Assembly: GCA_033558025.1 (NCBI GenBank)
Contig: JAUCEF010000004.1
Span: forward strand, 310,001-374,000
DNA length: 64,000 nt
Reading direction: 5' to 3'
DNA from: Phytophthora sp. 'mugwort'
Taxonomy: Eukaryota > Oomycota > Peronosporomycetes > Peronosporales > Peronosporaceae
Position numbers and translations under genes: made by a program. The notes under the pieces are model-generated. The model searched no databases and was not told the DNA's origin. It worked only from the letters and a program-made list of their open reading frames with translations. Within the stretch, counting starts at the first letter, position 1. Every line of letters starts with the position of its first letter. Shown piece after piece: positions 38,191 to 48,189 of this stretch.

Positions 38191-38835
38191 GGTCCATTTT
38201 GCATTGCACTTTTGCACCGCCAACTATCCGCTATCGCCGCCTTCCCACGCCTATGCACCTCTGTGAGCCCGTTGGAGCCTGCATCGGATGCCTTCGCCAT
38301 CCCCGCGTACACTACGCGTAGTTTGACCCACATATCTGTGGTTTCGCCACGAATTCTGTTTGTTCACGTCACCTGATCAAAGCTGCGCTTGTTCCCCACT
38401 GGGCTATTTGCTACGACGGAAGGGTAGCTGCAGCGGATCAATACAGTGCATTCGGGCTGCAGTAGGGACAAAAAAAGTCGCGCCACAGCTTTTCCCGGCA
38501 AAACACGGCGTAGTCTGGCAACATTGATGCGCGGCAAGACGGTCCTCGTAGCTGATGTTTATCTACCACGCTGCGGTCTCGAGGGGTCTACGCGCCACCG
38601 AGAACTAGTAAGCCCCGCCGGGAGTAGATGCGCGTACAGTGGGGGCTGTCATGGGCCGTAAGTCAGTCTCGGATTGATCTCACTGTTGTGATATTGGAGT
38701 GGGTTGATGCGATGCGAGAGGGTATGATACCGAGGCGGGCATTCGATGAGTGCTGATAGGGAAGATATCTGTCTGGTTGTGCCGTAAACGGTAGCGCAAG
38801 CGTCTTATTCGGGTAAGTGTGTTCGTGTTTCGAGT

Positions 38836-38908
38836 GTCGGTGTCGTCTAGTGGTTAGGACGTGAGCTTAACACGCTCAAGATCGAGGGTTCGATCCCCTC
38901 CTCCGATA
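38836..38908 (+). tRNA. tRNA-Val(AAC), unit 34 (truncated unit)
   Basis: This is the last tRNA of the array and has the common sequence. Its unit stops at about 39,031, before the serine gene, where retrotransposon sequence begins. Confidence 0.96.
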
Positions 38909-39166
38909 TCTTCTTATGTTGCCACTAAGCTGTACGCGAAATTGTTTAGCTAACTCCGGGCCAACTGGACTCACTACCCGCCCTCTGTTTCCGACACCAA
39001 CGTAGCCGAACCGTGGCGTGGTTCCAGCAGCGCAGCGAGTTCTTCATTAATCTAGAAGAGCCAAGTCGCCCTCCAAGAGGAGTACAGCCACCGCATGGTG
39101 CGCACGCCTGCGGCGTAGTGGACAGGGGCAGCGACAAGCAGCGGGGGCCCTATCGGGCCAGTTCCC

Positions 39167-39370
39167 GTGGAACTTGGGCTCACCGAGCAGCACGATATTC
39201 GCTGCAATGGCCGTGGTAAACTAGGGTACATGGCATTTGCCTATCCTGCGACGGGACAACGAAAACGCTTTCCCCCTAAACCCATCGCGCTGAAGGAAAA
39301 GGCCGCTACCCATTGGTCAGGGGAGCACAGGACACCAGTAGGAAGGGACGCCCTACTGCGGAAGATCTAA
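39167..39370 (+). pseudogene. Gypsy gag C-terminal zinc-knuckle remnant
   Basis: The frame contains RCNGRGKLGYMAFAYPAT, which resembles a CCHC knuckle (CxxCGxxGHxxxxC) that has lost several ligands. It lies directly upstream of the protease remnant, where a gag nucleocapsid would be. The assignment leans on position. Confidence 0.45.
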
Positions 39371-39470
39371 GTCTTCATGATCGGTGCGCGGGTGACGCAA
39401 GCCATCCCCCTGAGAGTCTGTACACTCTAGAATCGAAGAAGGGCAGCATTGGGCTGCTAATAGTCACGTA

Positions 39471-39790
39471 ATGTACGGGGATACCCATCCCTTCCTAGTC
39501 TTGATTGACTTCTGCCGTCGAAGAACTTCGCACGACAGACCGAGAGAACAGAACAGCAACAAGTTGGCCGATGCTTTACGGGAAATCAAAGCCAATGGGA
39601 CAGTGTCGGTACAACTGGCCGACAGAACGGTGATTACCGTTCCCAGATAGATACATGTGGATCTAGCTGGAAAGTTCGAGGACTTCGACAGCATGGAGCA
39701 GTTTACTGTCCTAGAGATGGACTAGAATGGCTTGAGCCTGGGCTTACCCTGGCTCGAGAAACATGAGCCATGGATAGATTGACGAATCAA
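39471..39790 (+). pseudogene. Gypsy retropepsin (aspartic protease) remnant
   Basis: One frame runs from about 39,471 to 39,790 with three in-frame stops. HPFLVLIDF keeps the hydrophobic lead and the aspartate of the active-site loop, but the following glycine-alanine-serine is lost. Further on are FTVLEMD, LGLPWLEKHEPWID and RIKSI, the flap-to-C-terminal pattern of oomycete gypsy proteases. It would process the Gag-Pol polyprotein; here it is inactive. Confidence 0.7.
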
Positions 39791-40211
39791 ATCCATCAGG
39801 GCCAGCCGGCCCGCAGTTACCGGGAGAGCATTGGTGAGTCATGTTCCCACTTCTGCCAGGAACTGGGCGCCCGAAAGGGGTGCCGGGAAGCAGGAGCATC
39901 CAGTGAATTTTAGGAGCCACCCACGTATGGAGCGACTCCCTGGAAGCAGTGGCAGCAGAAGCTGTACCTGGTCGAGCGCGGCAGTCCTTCCAGGATAGCC
40001 CTCGACACCCACCGGAATCTACACCGCCGGTCAAGGCTTCAAGTGTCGTGCCAGATAACACCGACCAGATGGGTAACCAAGGTCCACACTAGGTCACCGA
40101 GACCGACACTGGCGAGGAAGGCGTAAAATGAGTTTCCTATGTTGGTAAACTTGTTCCTACCAGGTCGCCCAGACTTAAGCTGAAGAAGAAGCTGCGAGGC
40201 ACGCTTCTTAT

Positions 40212-40583
40212 GTGGGTAGCCAAGTTCCACATGAAGCGATTGGGGCTATGGACGTCGTCAATGCGATGTCCACAGACGTGGGTAAAGAAATACCACGTCG
40301 CGGTCGCCGTCGACGACATAGTGGACACCGCAAGTTTAGGCTGAAATCACTTGAGACTGGAGTCGCTACAAGCGACTCGGAACCCAGGCCCGGGTTCCTC
40401 CGGAGCGGCCAGTCGTGGGTGTATCACATCCTCGACGGCGAGACCGGCCACCGGGTCAAGGTAGGCTGCATCCAGCTAGAGCCGCTGCCGGAGGTGGCAG
40501 AGCTCCTGAACCTCGAAGCGTTGACACCGACAGATTTCCTGACAACCTGGAATCTGGGGAAATCGCAGAGGAGGTACTTCTGA
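40212..40583 (+). pseudogene. Gypsy pol linker region, unassigned open frame
   Basis: A 123-codon open frame is rich in Arg and Pro (for example GRRRRHSGHRKF). It lies between the protease and reverse transcriptase remnants and is probably a degraded polyprotein linker; no domain is recognised. Confidence 0.4.
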
Positions 40584-41310
40584 AGCAAGGGTCCGCTCCT
40601 GAGGAACTGAATTCCTACTCGGTAAGAGAGGACGGCCTGGAGGCATTCTCTTTCCAGCGTGCTTCGAGCTTGGGTTCTGAGATTCTCAACAACCCGAAGG
40701 GTCCAGTTTATCCTGTGATCAAGGAGTTTGAGGACGTGACGTCCAAGCATACACCGTCCCAACGCCCACCGGATCGTGGGATCAGGCACGAGATCGATCT
40801 CGTGCCGGGCACAATGTACTGTGTCACCAGACAATGACCACTGACTCGCGAGCAGTGCGATGTCATTGATGACTTCTTCACCGGCAAGGCCAAGGCAGGC
40901 ATGGTGCGGGAATCGAAATCACCTCACTCGACGCCAACTTTCTGCGTTGGGAAGCTAAACGGGAAGTAGTGTTTGGTTAATGCTTTCAACAAGCTGAATA
41001 GCGGGGCGGTGTCAATCCAGACACCCATCCCGCGAAAGGATGTGTCGTTAAAAAGCATGGCCGGGTGCGAGTTATACAACGCCCTGGATTTGGTGGACGG
41101 ATACTACCGGATCCTGATGCGTGAGAGCGACATCCCGCTCACCGCAGTGAGCACCCCGACCGGTATGCTCTGGGAGTGGCTTGTGATGCCACAGGGCCTG
41201 TCTAACACCCCGGCGACATTCGATCGCCTGGTCACGCAGTTGTTTAAACTATTGCGTGCGTACACACAGTCGTACTTCGACGACATCTTCGTCCATAGCC
41301 ATGCCGAGGG
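40584..41310 (+). pseudogene. Gypsy reverse transcriptase remnant
   Basis: The sequence reads through PPDRGIRHEIDLVPGT, then PHSTPTFCVGKLNGK, then AFNKLNS, IPRKDV, ALDLVDGYYRI, LWEWLVMPQGLSNTPATFDR and SYFDDIFVHS. These are the ordered RT motifs, with the catalytic FDD at about 41,275-41,290. In-frame stops lie at about 40,835 and 40,967. The thumb and RNase H that should follow are absent. It would copy element RNA into DNA. Confidence 0.85.
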
Positions 41311-41640
41311 AGGCAAGACAGCTATGATGGGCTGCTCTACAACCGAGTGGTGCCCCATGACTCCCAACGGGTTGCCGTACCAAAGCGACGAGTTTGATAA
41401 CCTTCGGAAGGCGCCCGATGCACCGTCCAGCCGTCACTTGGGTCGCGAGAAAACTATCCAATCGATCTCTCCATACCTTGGTGGACCCACCTGTACAAAT
41501 GAGTCGCACAGTACGTGAAAATATGTGAAACATGTCAGCGGGTGAAACCCGCGGGGACACGTCGGCTCTTTTATAGAGCCGGCCCGTTCAAGCGGACCGC
41601 TGGAAGTCGAGTCTGGAAGTAGTGGTTTACAGTACACAAT
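41311..41640 (+). pseudogene. Gypsy integrase N-terminal zinc-finger remnant
   Basis: Directly after the RT catalytic motif the frame resembles the H2C2 zinc finger of an integrase: HLGREKT, then WWTHLYK and YVKICETCQRVKP in neighbouring frames at about 41,440-41,560, split by frameshifts. The catalytic core is not seen. An incidental hairpin (CGGCTCT-TTTAT-AGAGCCG) lies at 41,563-41,581. Confidence 0.65.
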
Positions 41641-41785
41641 CGGGGCTGTTTTTTTATAATTCCATCTGGATGTACTAAAACAATGTTTAACCCATGAATT
41701 AGCAAAAGGATAAAACCCTATATAATTTAGGCAGCCCCTGGCGATAGCCAATATGCAAAGAGACATATTTTTTGTTCTCAAAAGG

Positions 41786-42253
41786 TCCTGATAAGCGAAA
41801 TATGTGAAGGTGCATAATTTAGTGAATATAAGATACAATATTTTGCCCATATGAAGTTATTCAAATATCAGGATCAAAAATATAAAGTCGTTCCATCCTG
41901 ATAGATAAATATAAAGGTATAATTACCATAACAATGAATAAGTTACGTTTCAACTCAAAGCATTCAACATTCGCGGCAATGCTTAAAGATCGATCCTACT
42001 GTAAGTTGCTGATGAAACAAACATGGTTTCAGAAACGGCTCGAGTATGGTATCGTCAAAAACACGTTAGATCTTGTGGGTGTGGCGTAGGTCTCGTCAAG
42101 GAAACTGAATATGTTGCGAAGTATTTGATTAAGGTAATAGAACGTGGTGTTATTTAGATAGAAGCTGTTGCTTTAAGACTGAAGAGAAATATAGGTATCG
42201 GTGTCCCAAATGTGGACATCAGAAATAAATAAACATATTTCTTAATCCTGATA
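41786..42253. promoter_or_regulatory. Four copies of TCCTGATA near TATA-like boxes, upstream of the Polinton genes
   Basis: TCCTGATA occurs at 41,786-41,793, 41,896-41,903 and 42,246-42,253, and inverted as TATCAGGA at 41,866-41,873. Three are followed within 10-25 bases by AT-rich ATATAAAG, AAATATAAAGG or AGTATATAAATA. The last lies about 30 bases before the ATG of the 65-codon basic ORF. It may be an element-specific promoter motif. Confidence 0.4.
41934..42228 (+). pseudogene. Small zinc-ribbon-like Polinton ORF, frameshifted
   Basis: An ATG at 41,934 opens 51 codons, ending at 42,089. Other frames continue with SCGCGVG and then CCFKTEEKYRYRCPKCGHQK just before a stop at 42,226. The paired cysteines, especially CPKCG, suggest a small zinc-binding protein now broken across three frames. 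Function unknown. Confidence 0.45.
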
Positions 42254-42281
42254 CAAAGTCCTCTATAGTATATAAATATTA

Positions 42282-42479
42282 ATGACCTATTCACGTGAAA
42301 AGTATCAAGCTAACAAGGAACACTTCAAAGCGAACCAGATGCGGTATTACCACAAGACGAGAGAAACACGTCTCGCTATGCAAAAAGCGTACGATACAGC
42401 CCATAGAGAACAGATTAGTACTCGACGTAGGGAGAAGCGCAAACTACTTACAGCAAATGAGAAAACAGAATCGAATTAA
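42282..42479 (+). CDS. Small basic, probably helical protein (65 aa) of the Polinton
   Basis: This uninterrupted frame starts MTYSREKYQANKEHF. It is rich in Lys, Arg, Glu and Gln, lacks hydrophobic segments, and ends with REKRKLL. TCCTGATA and a TATA-like box precede it. It could be a nucleic-acid-binding or packaging protein, but no family is recognised. Among the element's genes it is unusual in being unbroken. Confidence 0.5.
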   Translation: MTYSREKYQANKEHFKANQMRYYHKTRETRLAMQKAYDTAHREQISTRRREKRKLLTANEKTESN

Positions 42480-42645
42480 TTCAAATCATTTGTTTTGTAT
42501 TTCCAGGAATATATAGTTCTATTTTAAGCAAAGTCTAACTAATATAAAGACTTTTCCACCATCCGAAATATACCCACCGATATATAGCAATCCTGTTGCC
42601 GTACGAAGTTGAAGGACTTAGGCGATTGGATATTCCATACGTTAA

Positions 42646-45600
42646 ATGAAAAAAAACTATCGAATGAAGGTGCGAAGACGCACAGGTAAGATGGTTTATA
42701 TTGGAATCCCATCTCATCCAAGAAATAAGAAACTAATTGTCAAGCTGTACAAGAAATCAGTTGAATATCTCAACAAGCATCTTTCACCCGATTATAAGGC
42801 TGGCCCAAGTATCGAATCTATAAAGGTAACCACATGGAGACTCTTCTCTATGAGAATATGCCAGCAGGAGAGTTTTATGACAAGCTGGAACTTGTACTCG
42901 AAAGTCAGGGGAAAGATCATAAGGTAAACATTGGCTTGGATACAGCTTAATCAATATTGCCGATGAAAATGATGTTCGTTTTTATTAATATCCAAATGTT
43001 GGCAACACAATGTCTTCAACTCTCCAATTGCGATTAATACTAAGGGTGATATCCGAAAGAAGGCGATAACTCCTATTAGAGCAATGGAGTTAGCAAACAA
43101 GCTCCCGTACCCCTCATCTGGATACAAACTCCTGGGTATCATTGGGTTCACGCTATTCATCTACTTTCGCAACCACGCTCTCGGTGATAGCGGAGCTGTT
43201 ATCCCTAACGTCATAGTCAATAACAAGCATGTTATTAACTTTCCGAAGACCAACAATAAATGCGTTTTCCATTGCATTGCTTTCATTCCAATCGCGGTAT
43301 AAATCCTCGCAAGATTCAACCCTTGTAAAGGATACTTTCAAGCGATATTGTTCATACAAGGTATTAGCTACAACGCTAAGTCTCTTTCGCAATTTCAAGC
43401 CAAATGACATTTTGTAATTCGATGAGCTCGAGGAATGCTTCCAGCTCAGTATCAACGTATATACGAAGGATGTGGAAACCGGAAATGTTGAGTGCATTCG
43501 TTCCTCAGAGAAGAGCTATGACCGAATCAGCATCCTATCGTGTGAGAATCAAGCTCTCTACATCAAGAAGATGGAAATGATTCAGAACAAGTATCAGTGT
43601 CAGAAACGTGATATGATCTTCAAGACGAGTGAAAAGTTACGAAACCACTCTAAGAACAGATGCAATGAAGTCAATATTGAGTCGTCCCCAAAGCTACCAA
43701 GCATCTACATTCCTCCTGAGAATATGATTAAGATATTGCTCCAACGATACTCGCTAAAGCATGTGGATCACTACCTCGATCATTTTATTGTCTATGATTT
43801 CGAACCCATCCTCAAGCCAACAGAGATTAGCCACGGAGAAAGTACTGTCTATGTAAATGAGCACATCCCCGTTAGCGTTTCGATATCAGATAGCTTAACT
43901 AATCGTGTTGAATGATTCATTAATAACGATCCGCGTGCATTGCTAAATGATATGTTCGAGTGTATTAACAGCTTAGCTAAGATCATTCAGCGATACAATG
44001 TGTTAAAGTATGAGATCTTACTCAGAAGCATTTTAATGCATGAGAGGGAGAAGGTTACAGTCTCATCTACTGATGATGAGATCAAGGAAGGAGAGTACCG
44101 ATCATTCCACGATGCGCATAATAATATAAAAAACTTTGATATTAGAGATAGTGGATCATACAATAAAATCAAACGTATCCTTGATCAGGTACCTGTTCTT
44201 GGATTCAATTCTGGAAGCTATGACATCAATCTTATTAAGAATACCTCTTGTCAGTAATCGGGACCGACAACATCAAATCCGTTATCAGAAATCCCAGTTA
44301 TGTGTGCATCGCAACCGACGACTTCAAGATGCTTTATATTATGAATTATGTCCCTCAAGGTACATCGATGAAAGTTATCTCACTACTTACCTTGGTTGGT
44401 GCAAGTGTGATGACAAGATTAAATGCACTTGTGGCCTTGCTATGGGGATATTCCCTTATGAGTACATAACTTCATTTGATGTACTCAACGAGACTAAAAT
44501 CGCACCTAAGAAGGCTTTCAATAGCGAACTTCGCGGGACAATCGCTACTAATGAAGACTATGCACGCGTCAGGTTCGTTTGGGAGTACTGAGATCAAGAA
44601 TATCAAGGATCTGCTGATCTAGTATAACAACCTGGATGTTGTGCCATTCATCAAAGCTATCCAATCTCAGCGAGAATTATTCAAAAGCTTTGATCTCGAT
44701 ATGTTGACTGATGGAGTTTCTCTCCCTGGTCTTTCAGAAAAGGTTATGTATCAGACATGGCATAGAAACCTCAGGAAGCAACCGAGAATAGCTGCTGCTC
44801 CAGGGTTTGGATTTCATGAGAAACGAATGAAGGTGTACAATGCTCAAAACGCTGAAGCCAAACGTGAATATGATATGATGATTGGTTATCTAAATACATT
44901 ATTATATAGGCAAAAGTATCTTTGCGCTTTATTATATTGTCCTCTAACTGCTGTAATCGCGTCAGCTGATAGAATTAAGAACTCCAAAGGTCATATCAAT
45001 GGCAACATTATGATTAGCTGCATCGAGTGCAACGTGGGTCGTAAAGATATGTCCATCGATGGATTTCGGAAAAATAAACTTTATGATTTCAACTCCGATC
45101 AGTTAGTATCATCAATTGATTTAGCCGAGAAAGAGATCTACCGTAGAATGAAGGACAATATTGCCGGCAGGCCGTCGATCATCTTTTAGCCGCTACGCCA
45201 AACGCAATGAAACTCTTATTCGTGGCGACAAGCTTGTGAAAAAGTCATTGGGTATGACGCTAATGCTCTCTATCTCTGGGCTCTGGGTAATAATATGCCT
45301 TGCGGTCATTGACTACAATTGAATCATATAATGGTATCATTGATGACATAGTCAATAACAAGATCTTTGGTTTTCTCGAATGCGACATTCGAGCTCCAGA
45401 CCACTTGAATAGTCCTTTAGCGAAATGACTCCTATTTTCAAAAATATTGAAATTGATTGCACTGATGAAAAGATCATTGGCTCACATATGTATGAGTACA
45501 ACCAGACACGCGGTAAAAACGCTGCGAAGCCCGCTCGCAACGTTATCGGTAGCTACTTTGGTGAAAAGATTCTTATCTATGCTCCACTCCTTAAGTGGTA

Positions 45601-46560
45601 CCTCTCAAATGGGATGGAAATCACTAAGGCCTACATCTTCATCAAGGCGAGTGCTCACAAAGCATTTAAGCCATTTATGGTAGAGGTATCTCAAGCACGA
45701 CGCGACGGTAATGGAGATGAGAACAAGAAAATGGTTGGAATGATGATGAAGCTCGTTGGGAACTCTGCGTTTGGTCGTTCCGGCATAGATATGAGCAAGC
45801 ATAGATGATTAAATGTGAGTCTGAAGAGACAGCTATTGAGAAAAAGATCGAACATTTCACGTTTCATTCGTTGGAGGAGCTAAATGGCTCATGTGAGATT
45901 ACCATGAAGCAGCGCCTCATCAAGAGTAAGAATCCGATTCATCTATCGATTGCCATCTATCAGCTTGCTAAGCCCCGACTGCTCCAATTCTACTACGATT
46001 GCATCGATTTCTACTTCGATCGCAGCGATGTTCAATATTAAGAGATGGACACTGACTCAGCGTATATCGCTTTCAGCTGTGATAATCCTTCCGCGAGTGT
46101 ATCAAGCCTGAGCTTCAAGACCACTTCAAGCAACACAAGTATGAATGGTTCCCGCGAGACTATAACAATGAAGTGTCCATCTATGATACTTCACTCCTGG
46201 CCTATTCAAGGAAGTGTGGCGAGGTGATGCGATAGTAGCACTATCCAGCAATAATTACATTTGCTATATCCCAGATGAAGAACACAAGGTCAAGAAAGAT
46301 GAAAGACTTGTTAATGAGAAAGTCGAATATTTCAAGCTGTTCGCAAAGGGTATTCAAAAGAACAAGAACAATGATTTTCTATCGCCTGAGAACTTCGAGT
46401 CTGTGTTCGCCATCATATAACTCTCAGAGGAACTAACAAGGGTTTCCACATTAGTAAAGAGACTAAATCAATCATTACATTCAGTCAAACAAAGACTTCT
46501 ACAACTCCGCTCTATATTAAGGGGAACTCTTTGCACATTTGTTTTGTTACTAATATAGAT
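42646..46560 (+). pseudogene. Family B DNA polymerase (protein-primed type) of a Polinton, multiply frameshifted
   Basis: Fragments in three frames keep the expected order. They are: a basic N-terminus (42,646-42,930); NNKCVFHCIAFH (about 43,255); a C2HC-like finger near YQCQKRDMIF...HSKNRC (about 43,590-43,665); Exo I YDFEPIL (about 43,795); Exo II GFNSGSYDINL (about 44,205); an HNH-like zinc motif (44,920-45,050); polymerase motif A YDANALYLWALGNNMPCG (about 45,255); motif B KLVGNSAFGRSG (about 45,750); and motif C EMDTDSAYIAF (46,045). The catalytic aspartates of motifs A and C are present. It would replicate the element from a terminal protein primer. At least seven frame breaks make it inactive. 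Confidence 0.85.
44920..45055 (+). other. HNH-like zinc motif embedded in the Polinton polymerase
   Basis: Between the exonuclease and polymerase halves the frame reads CALLYCPL, ADRIKNSKGHINGN and ISCIECNVGRKDM. The D-R-I...N..GH...N..ISC..CN layout is that of HNH endonucleases with a zinc-binding CxxC pair. The first pair is degenerate (a Leu where Cys is expected). Whether it cuts DNA or only binds zinc cannot be told. Confidence 0.55.
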
Positions 46561-46561
46561 C

Positions 46562-47662
46562 ATGGACGAGCTACTATTGAAGCTTTATCATGATCCTAAA
46601 ACAAGGTATATCGGCATCAACACTCTGTATCAGAAGGCTAAAAAATTGAAAAATCTATTCGTCTGAAGGATGTTAAGGAGTGTATGCCAAGCAGACTGAT
46701 ATCCAACGCTACAACGGCAAAGCAACTCGATTTGATGATTTTATGATTGCTTCAAGCAATCCCAATAGTTGGCAGGCAGATTTAGCATTTTGGAAGGAAA
46801 GACGATTCTAACGGCTATCAATATCAACTCCAGAATTGAATTTGCTAAGATATTAGCGGACAAGCGTTGGGGTAGTGTCTCTAAGGGTATTAAATATCTT
46901 GAATCACTTAAAGTTAATATTTTAACTACCGACACTGGCTCTGAGTTCATGAATAGGCATGCCCAAGCCTATTTAAAAAGTAAATCTATCACTCACTACA
47001 ACAACAAACCGGGTGACCACGGAACGATGGGCAAGGTTGAACGATTTAACCGTACGCTTAAGTCGAGATTAATGAAGTTAAAGCAACCACTAACGCTCAA
47101 GCTACTAAGCGATGCCATCGACAACTATTACAATACTAAGCACACTTCTATCAAATGACACCGAATGAAGCATCTGGACAGGTTATTGAATCTGAATTAG
47201 ATCATAAACGCTATGGATAAGCTTGAGAATCAGCTTAAAATTGGAGCTTCTGTGTTGTATCGTTTGAAGAAGACGCAATTTGAAAAGGGATCGGCGAGAA
47301 GGAGCAAGGTTATATATGAAATAGTTGGCATCGATGTTATCGAGTTCAAATTAGATTTAAGAATGGACATACACTCTACAAAGCGCCAAATGATATCAAA
47401 TTGGATAATGACGAGATAACGAATGCAAAGATTACGAATAAACAAAATATTCGAGGTTGAGAAGGTTATGGACCATAAGAATCAGCAATCAGGTAAATAC
47501 AAGTATCTCGTCAAATGGGTTGGATATGACGATCTATCCTGGGAACCACAAGATCTCCGATTGATCAACAAAAACAAGCGATCTACCCTTGAGACTGATT
47601 ACTGGAATTTAAAGAGCTCGCATAGCGGCTCCGGTGTCGGTTTCACCCGCCACAACAAATGA
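46562..47662 (+). pseudogene. Polinton integrase, DD35E core with C-terminal chromodomain, frameshifted
   Basis: An ATG at 46,562 gives 34 codons (DELLLKLYHDPKTRYIG) before a stop; the protein continues in other frames. First catalytic Asp is in WQADLAFW (about 46,775), the second in TTDTGSEF (about 46,930) and the Glu in KVERFNRT (about 47,040), with exactly 35 residues between second Asp and Glu. An SH3-like part (ASVLYRLKKTQFEKGSARRS, about 47,250) and a chromodomain with FEVEKVMDHK and YLVKWVGYDDLSWEP (47,450-47,560) follow. It would insert the element, the chromodomain perhaps steering it to histone-marked chromatin. Confidence 0.85.
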
Positions 47663-47709
47663 AACATCAAATTTTTATATCTGACTTGATATAGAAACCA
47701 ACCCAAAAT

Positions 47710-48159
47710 ATGTGTCCAAATTTTTTAGAAAAGGAACGTGAGCTTGCTAAGCTTCGTCGAAAGCTATGAATCATTCAGGAAGTGAGCCGCATTAAACGAG
47801 TTATTGAAGCTTGATGCAACAGCAAACTTTCGTAAAACAGTTGTCAATCGTAAATACCAGCGAGAATTGGAAATCATCTTTGGCGTCCCATTTCATTGCA
47901 TTAAGGATCGATATTTCAATCTACTAAAGGAACGATATCATATATGCCATTCGTACGCATCGTTTCATCACGATTCAGTTATGCCGAGCTACTGTTGAGA
48001 GTATTTTCCACTCATGTTTTTATGATTACAATGATATATAGACTCACAATGTTCCCCAATTTCATATCCCTAGCTCAGAGAGAGCGGAAACGACAGGAGC
48101 TTCTTGAGAAAGCTCAGCGTCGTGTTCGGCAAAGCCAAAGTCAAGCGGGAGATGTATGA
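47710..48159 (+). pseudogene. Unrecognised Polinton coding remnant
   Basis: Short frames overlap here: an ATG at 47,710 (CPNFLEKERELAKLRRKL, coiled-coil-like), a basic frame at 47,804-47,998, and a frame ending in RERKRQELLEKAQRRVRQSQ (to 48,159). Charge pattern and shifts suggest one decayed helical protein. No family recognised. Confidence 0.35.
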
Positions 48160-48189
48160 AGGTGCGTCATGGGCCACTGAGATCTGGAA

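Larger units (their letters stand above)
1..39031 (+). repeat. Tandem array of ~1.16-kb units, each with tRNA-Val(AAC) and tRNA-Ser(AGA)
   Basis: A nearly invariant unit repeats head to tail from base 1 to a break at about 39,031. Counting from each valine gene there are 33 complete units plus a truncated 34th, and the first 389 bases are the tail of an earlier unit. Spacing between successive valine genes is mostly 1,164, with extremes of about 1,162 and 1,173. Order in a unit is tRNA-Val, 365-bp spacer, tRNA-Ser, about 650-bp spacer. Spacer variants fall into a few recurring alternatives: ACCATTAG or ACCGTTAG; GACCCCCCAGTAC or GATCAATAC; GGGGCTGTCATGG or GGGGATGTCGTGG; TCTTATTCGG or TCTTATTATTCGG; A-runs of 6, 7 or 8. 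The best-known tRNA arrays of this style are in Entamoeba; the surrounding transposons point to an oomycete here. Confidence 0.97.
39032..41640 (+). mobile_element. Decayed Ty3/gypsy LTR retrotransposon
   Basis: Remnants on the + strand appear in the order zinc knuckle, aspartic protease, reverse transcriptase, integrase zinc finger, which is the Ty3/gypsy order. Frames shift repeatedly and carry stops, so it is dead. I found no LTRs, so the limits are set by the end of the tRNA array on the left and the AT-rich Polinton on the right. Its domain style resembles gypsy elements of Phytophthora relatives. Confidence 0.8.

Noticed and set aside
528..39000. Recurring 65-, 69-, 71-, 97- and 101-codon open frames in the tRNA spacers on both strands
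   Set aside because: They recur only because the DNA repeats; opposite-strand frames overlap them, spacer indels change their length or destroy them in other units, and no protein motif is seen.
1..39031. A CRISPR-like or satellite interpretation of the repeats
   Set aside because: Units are over 1 kb, contain complete tRNA genes and have no short repeat-unique spacer alternation.
41563..41581. Perfect 7-bp hairpin as a terminator
   Set aside because: It lies inside the gypsy integrase remnant, where coding sequence explains it; no T-tract follows directly.
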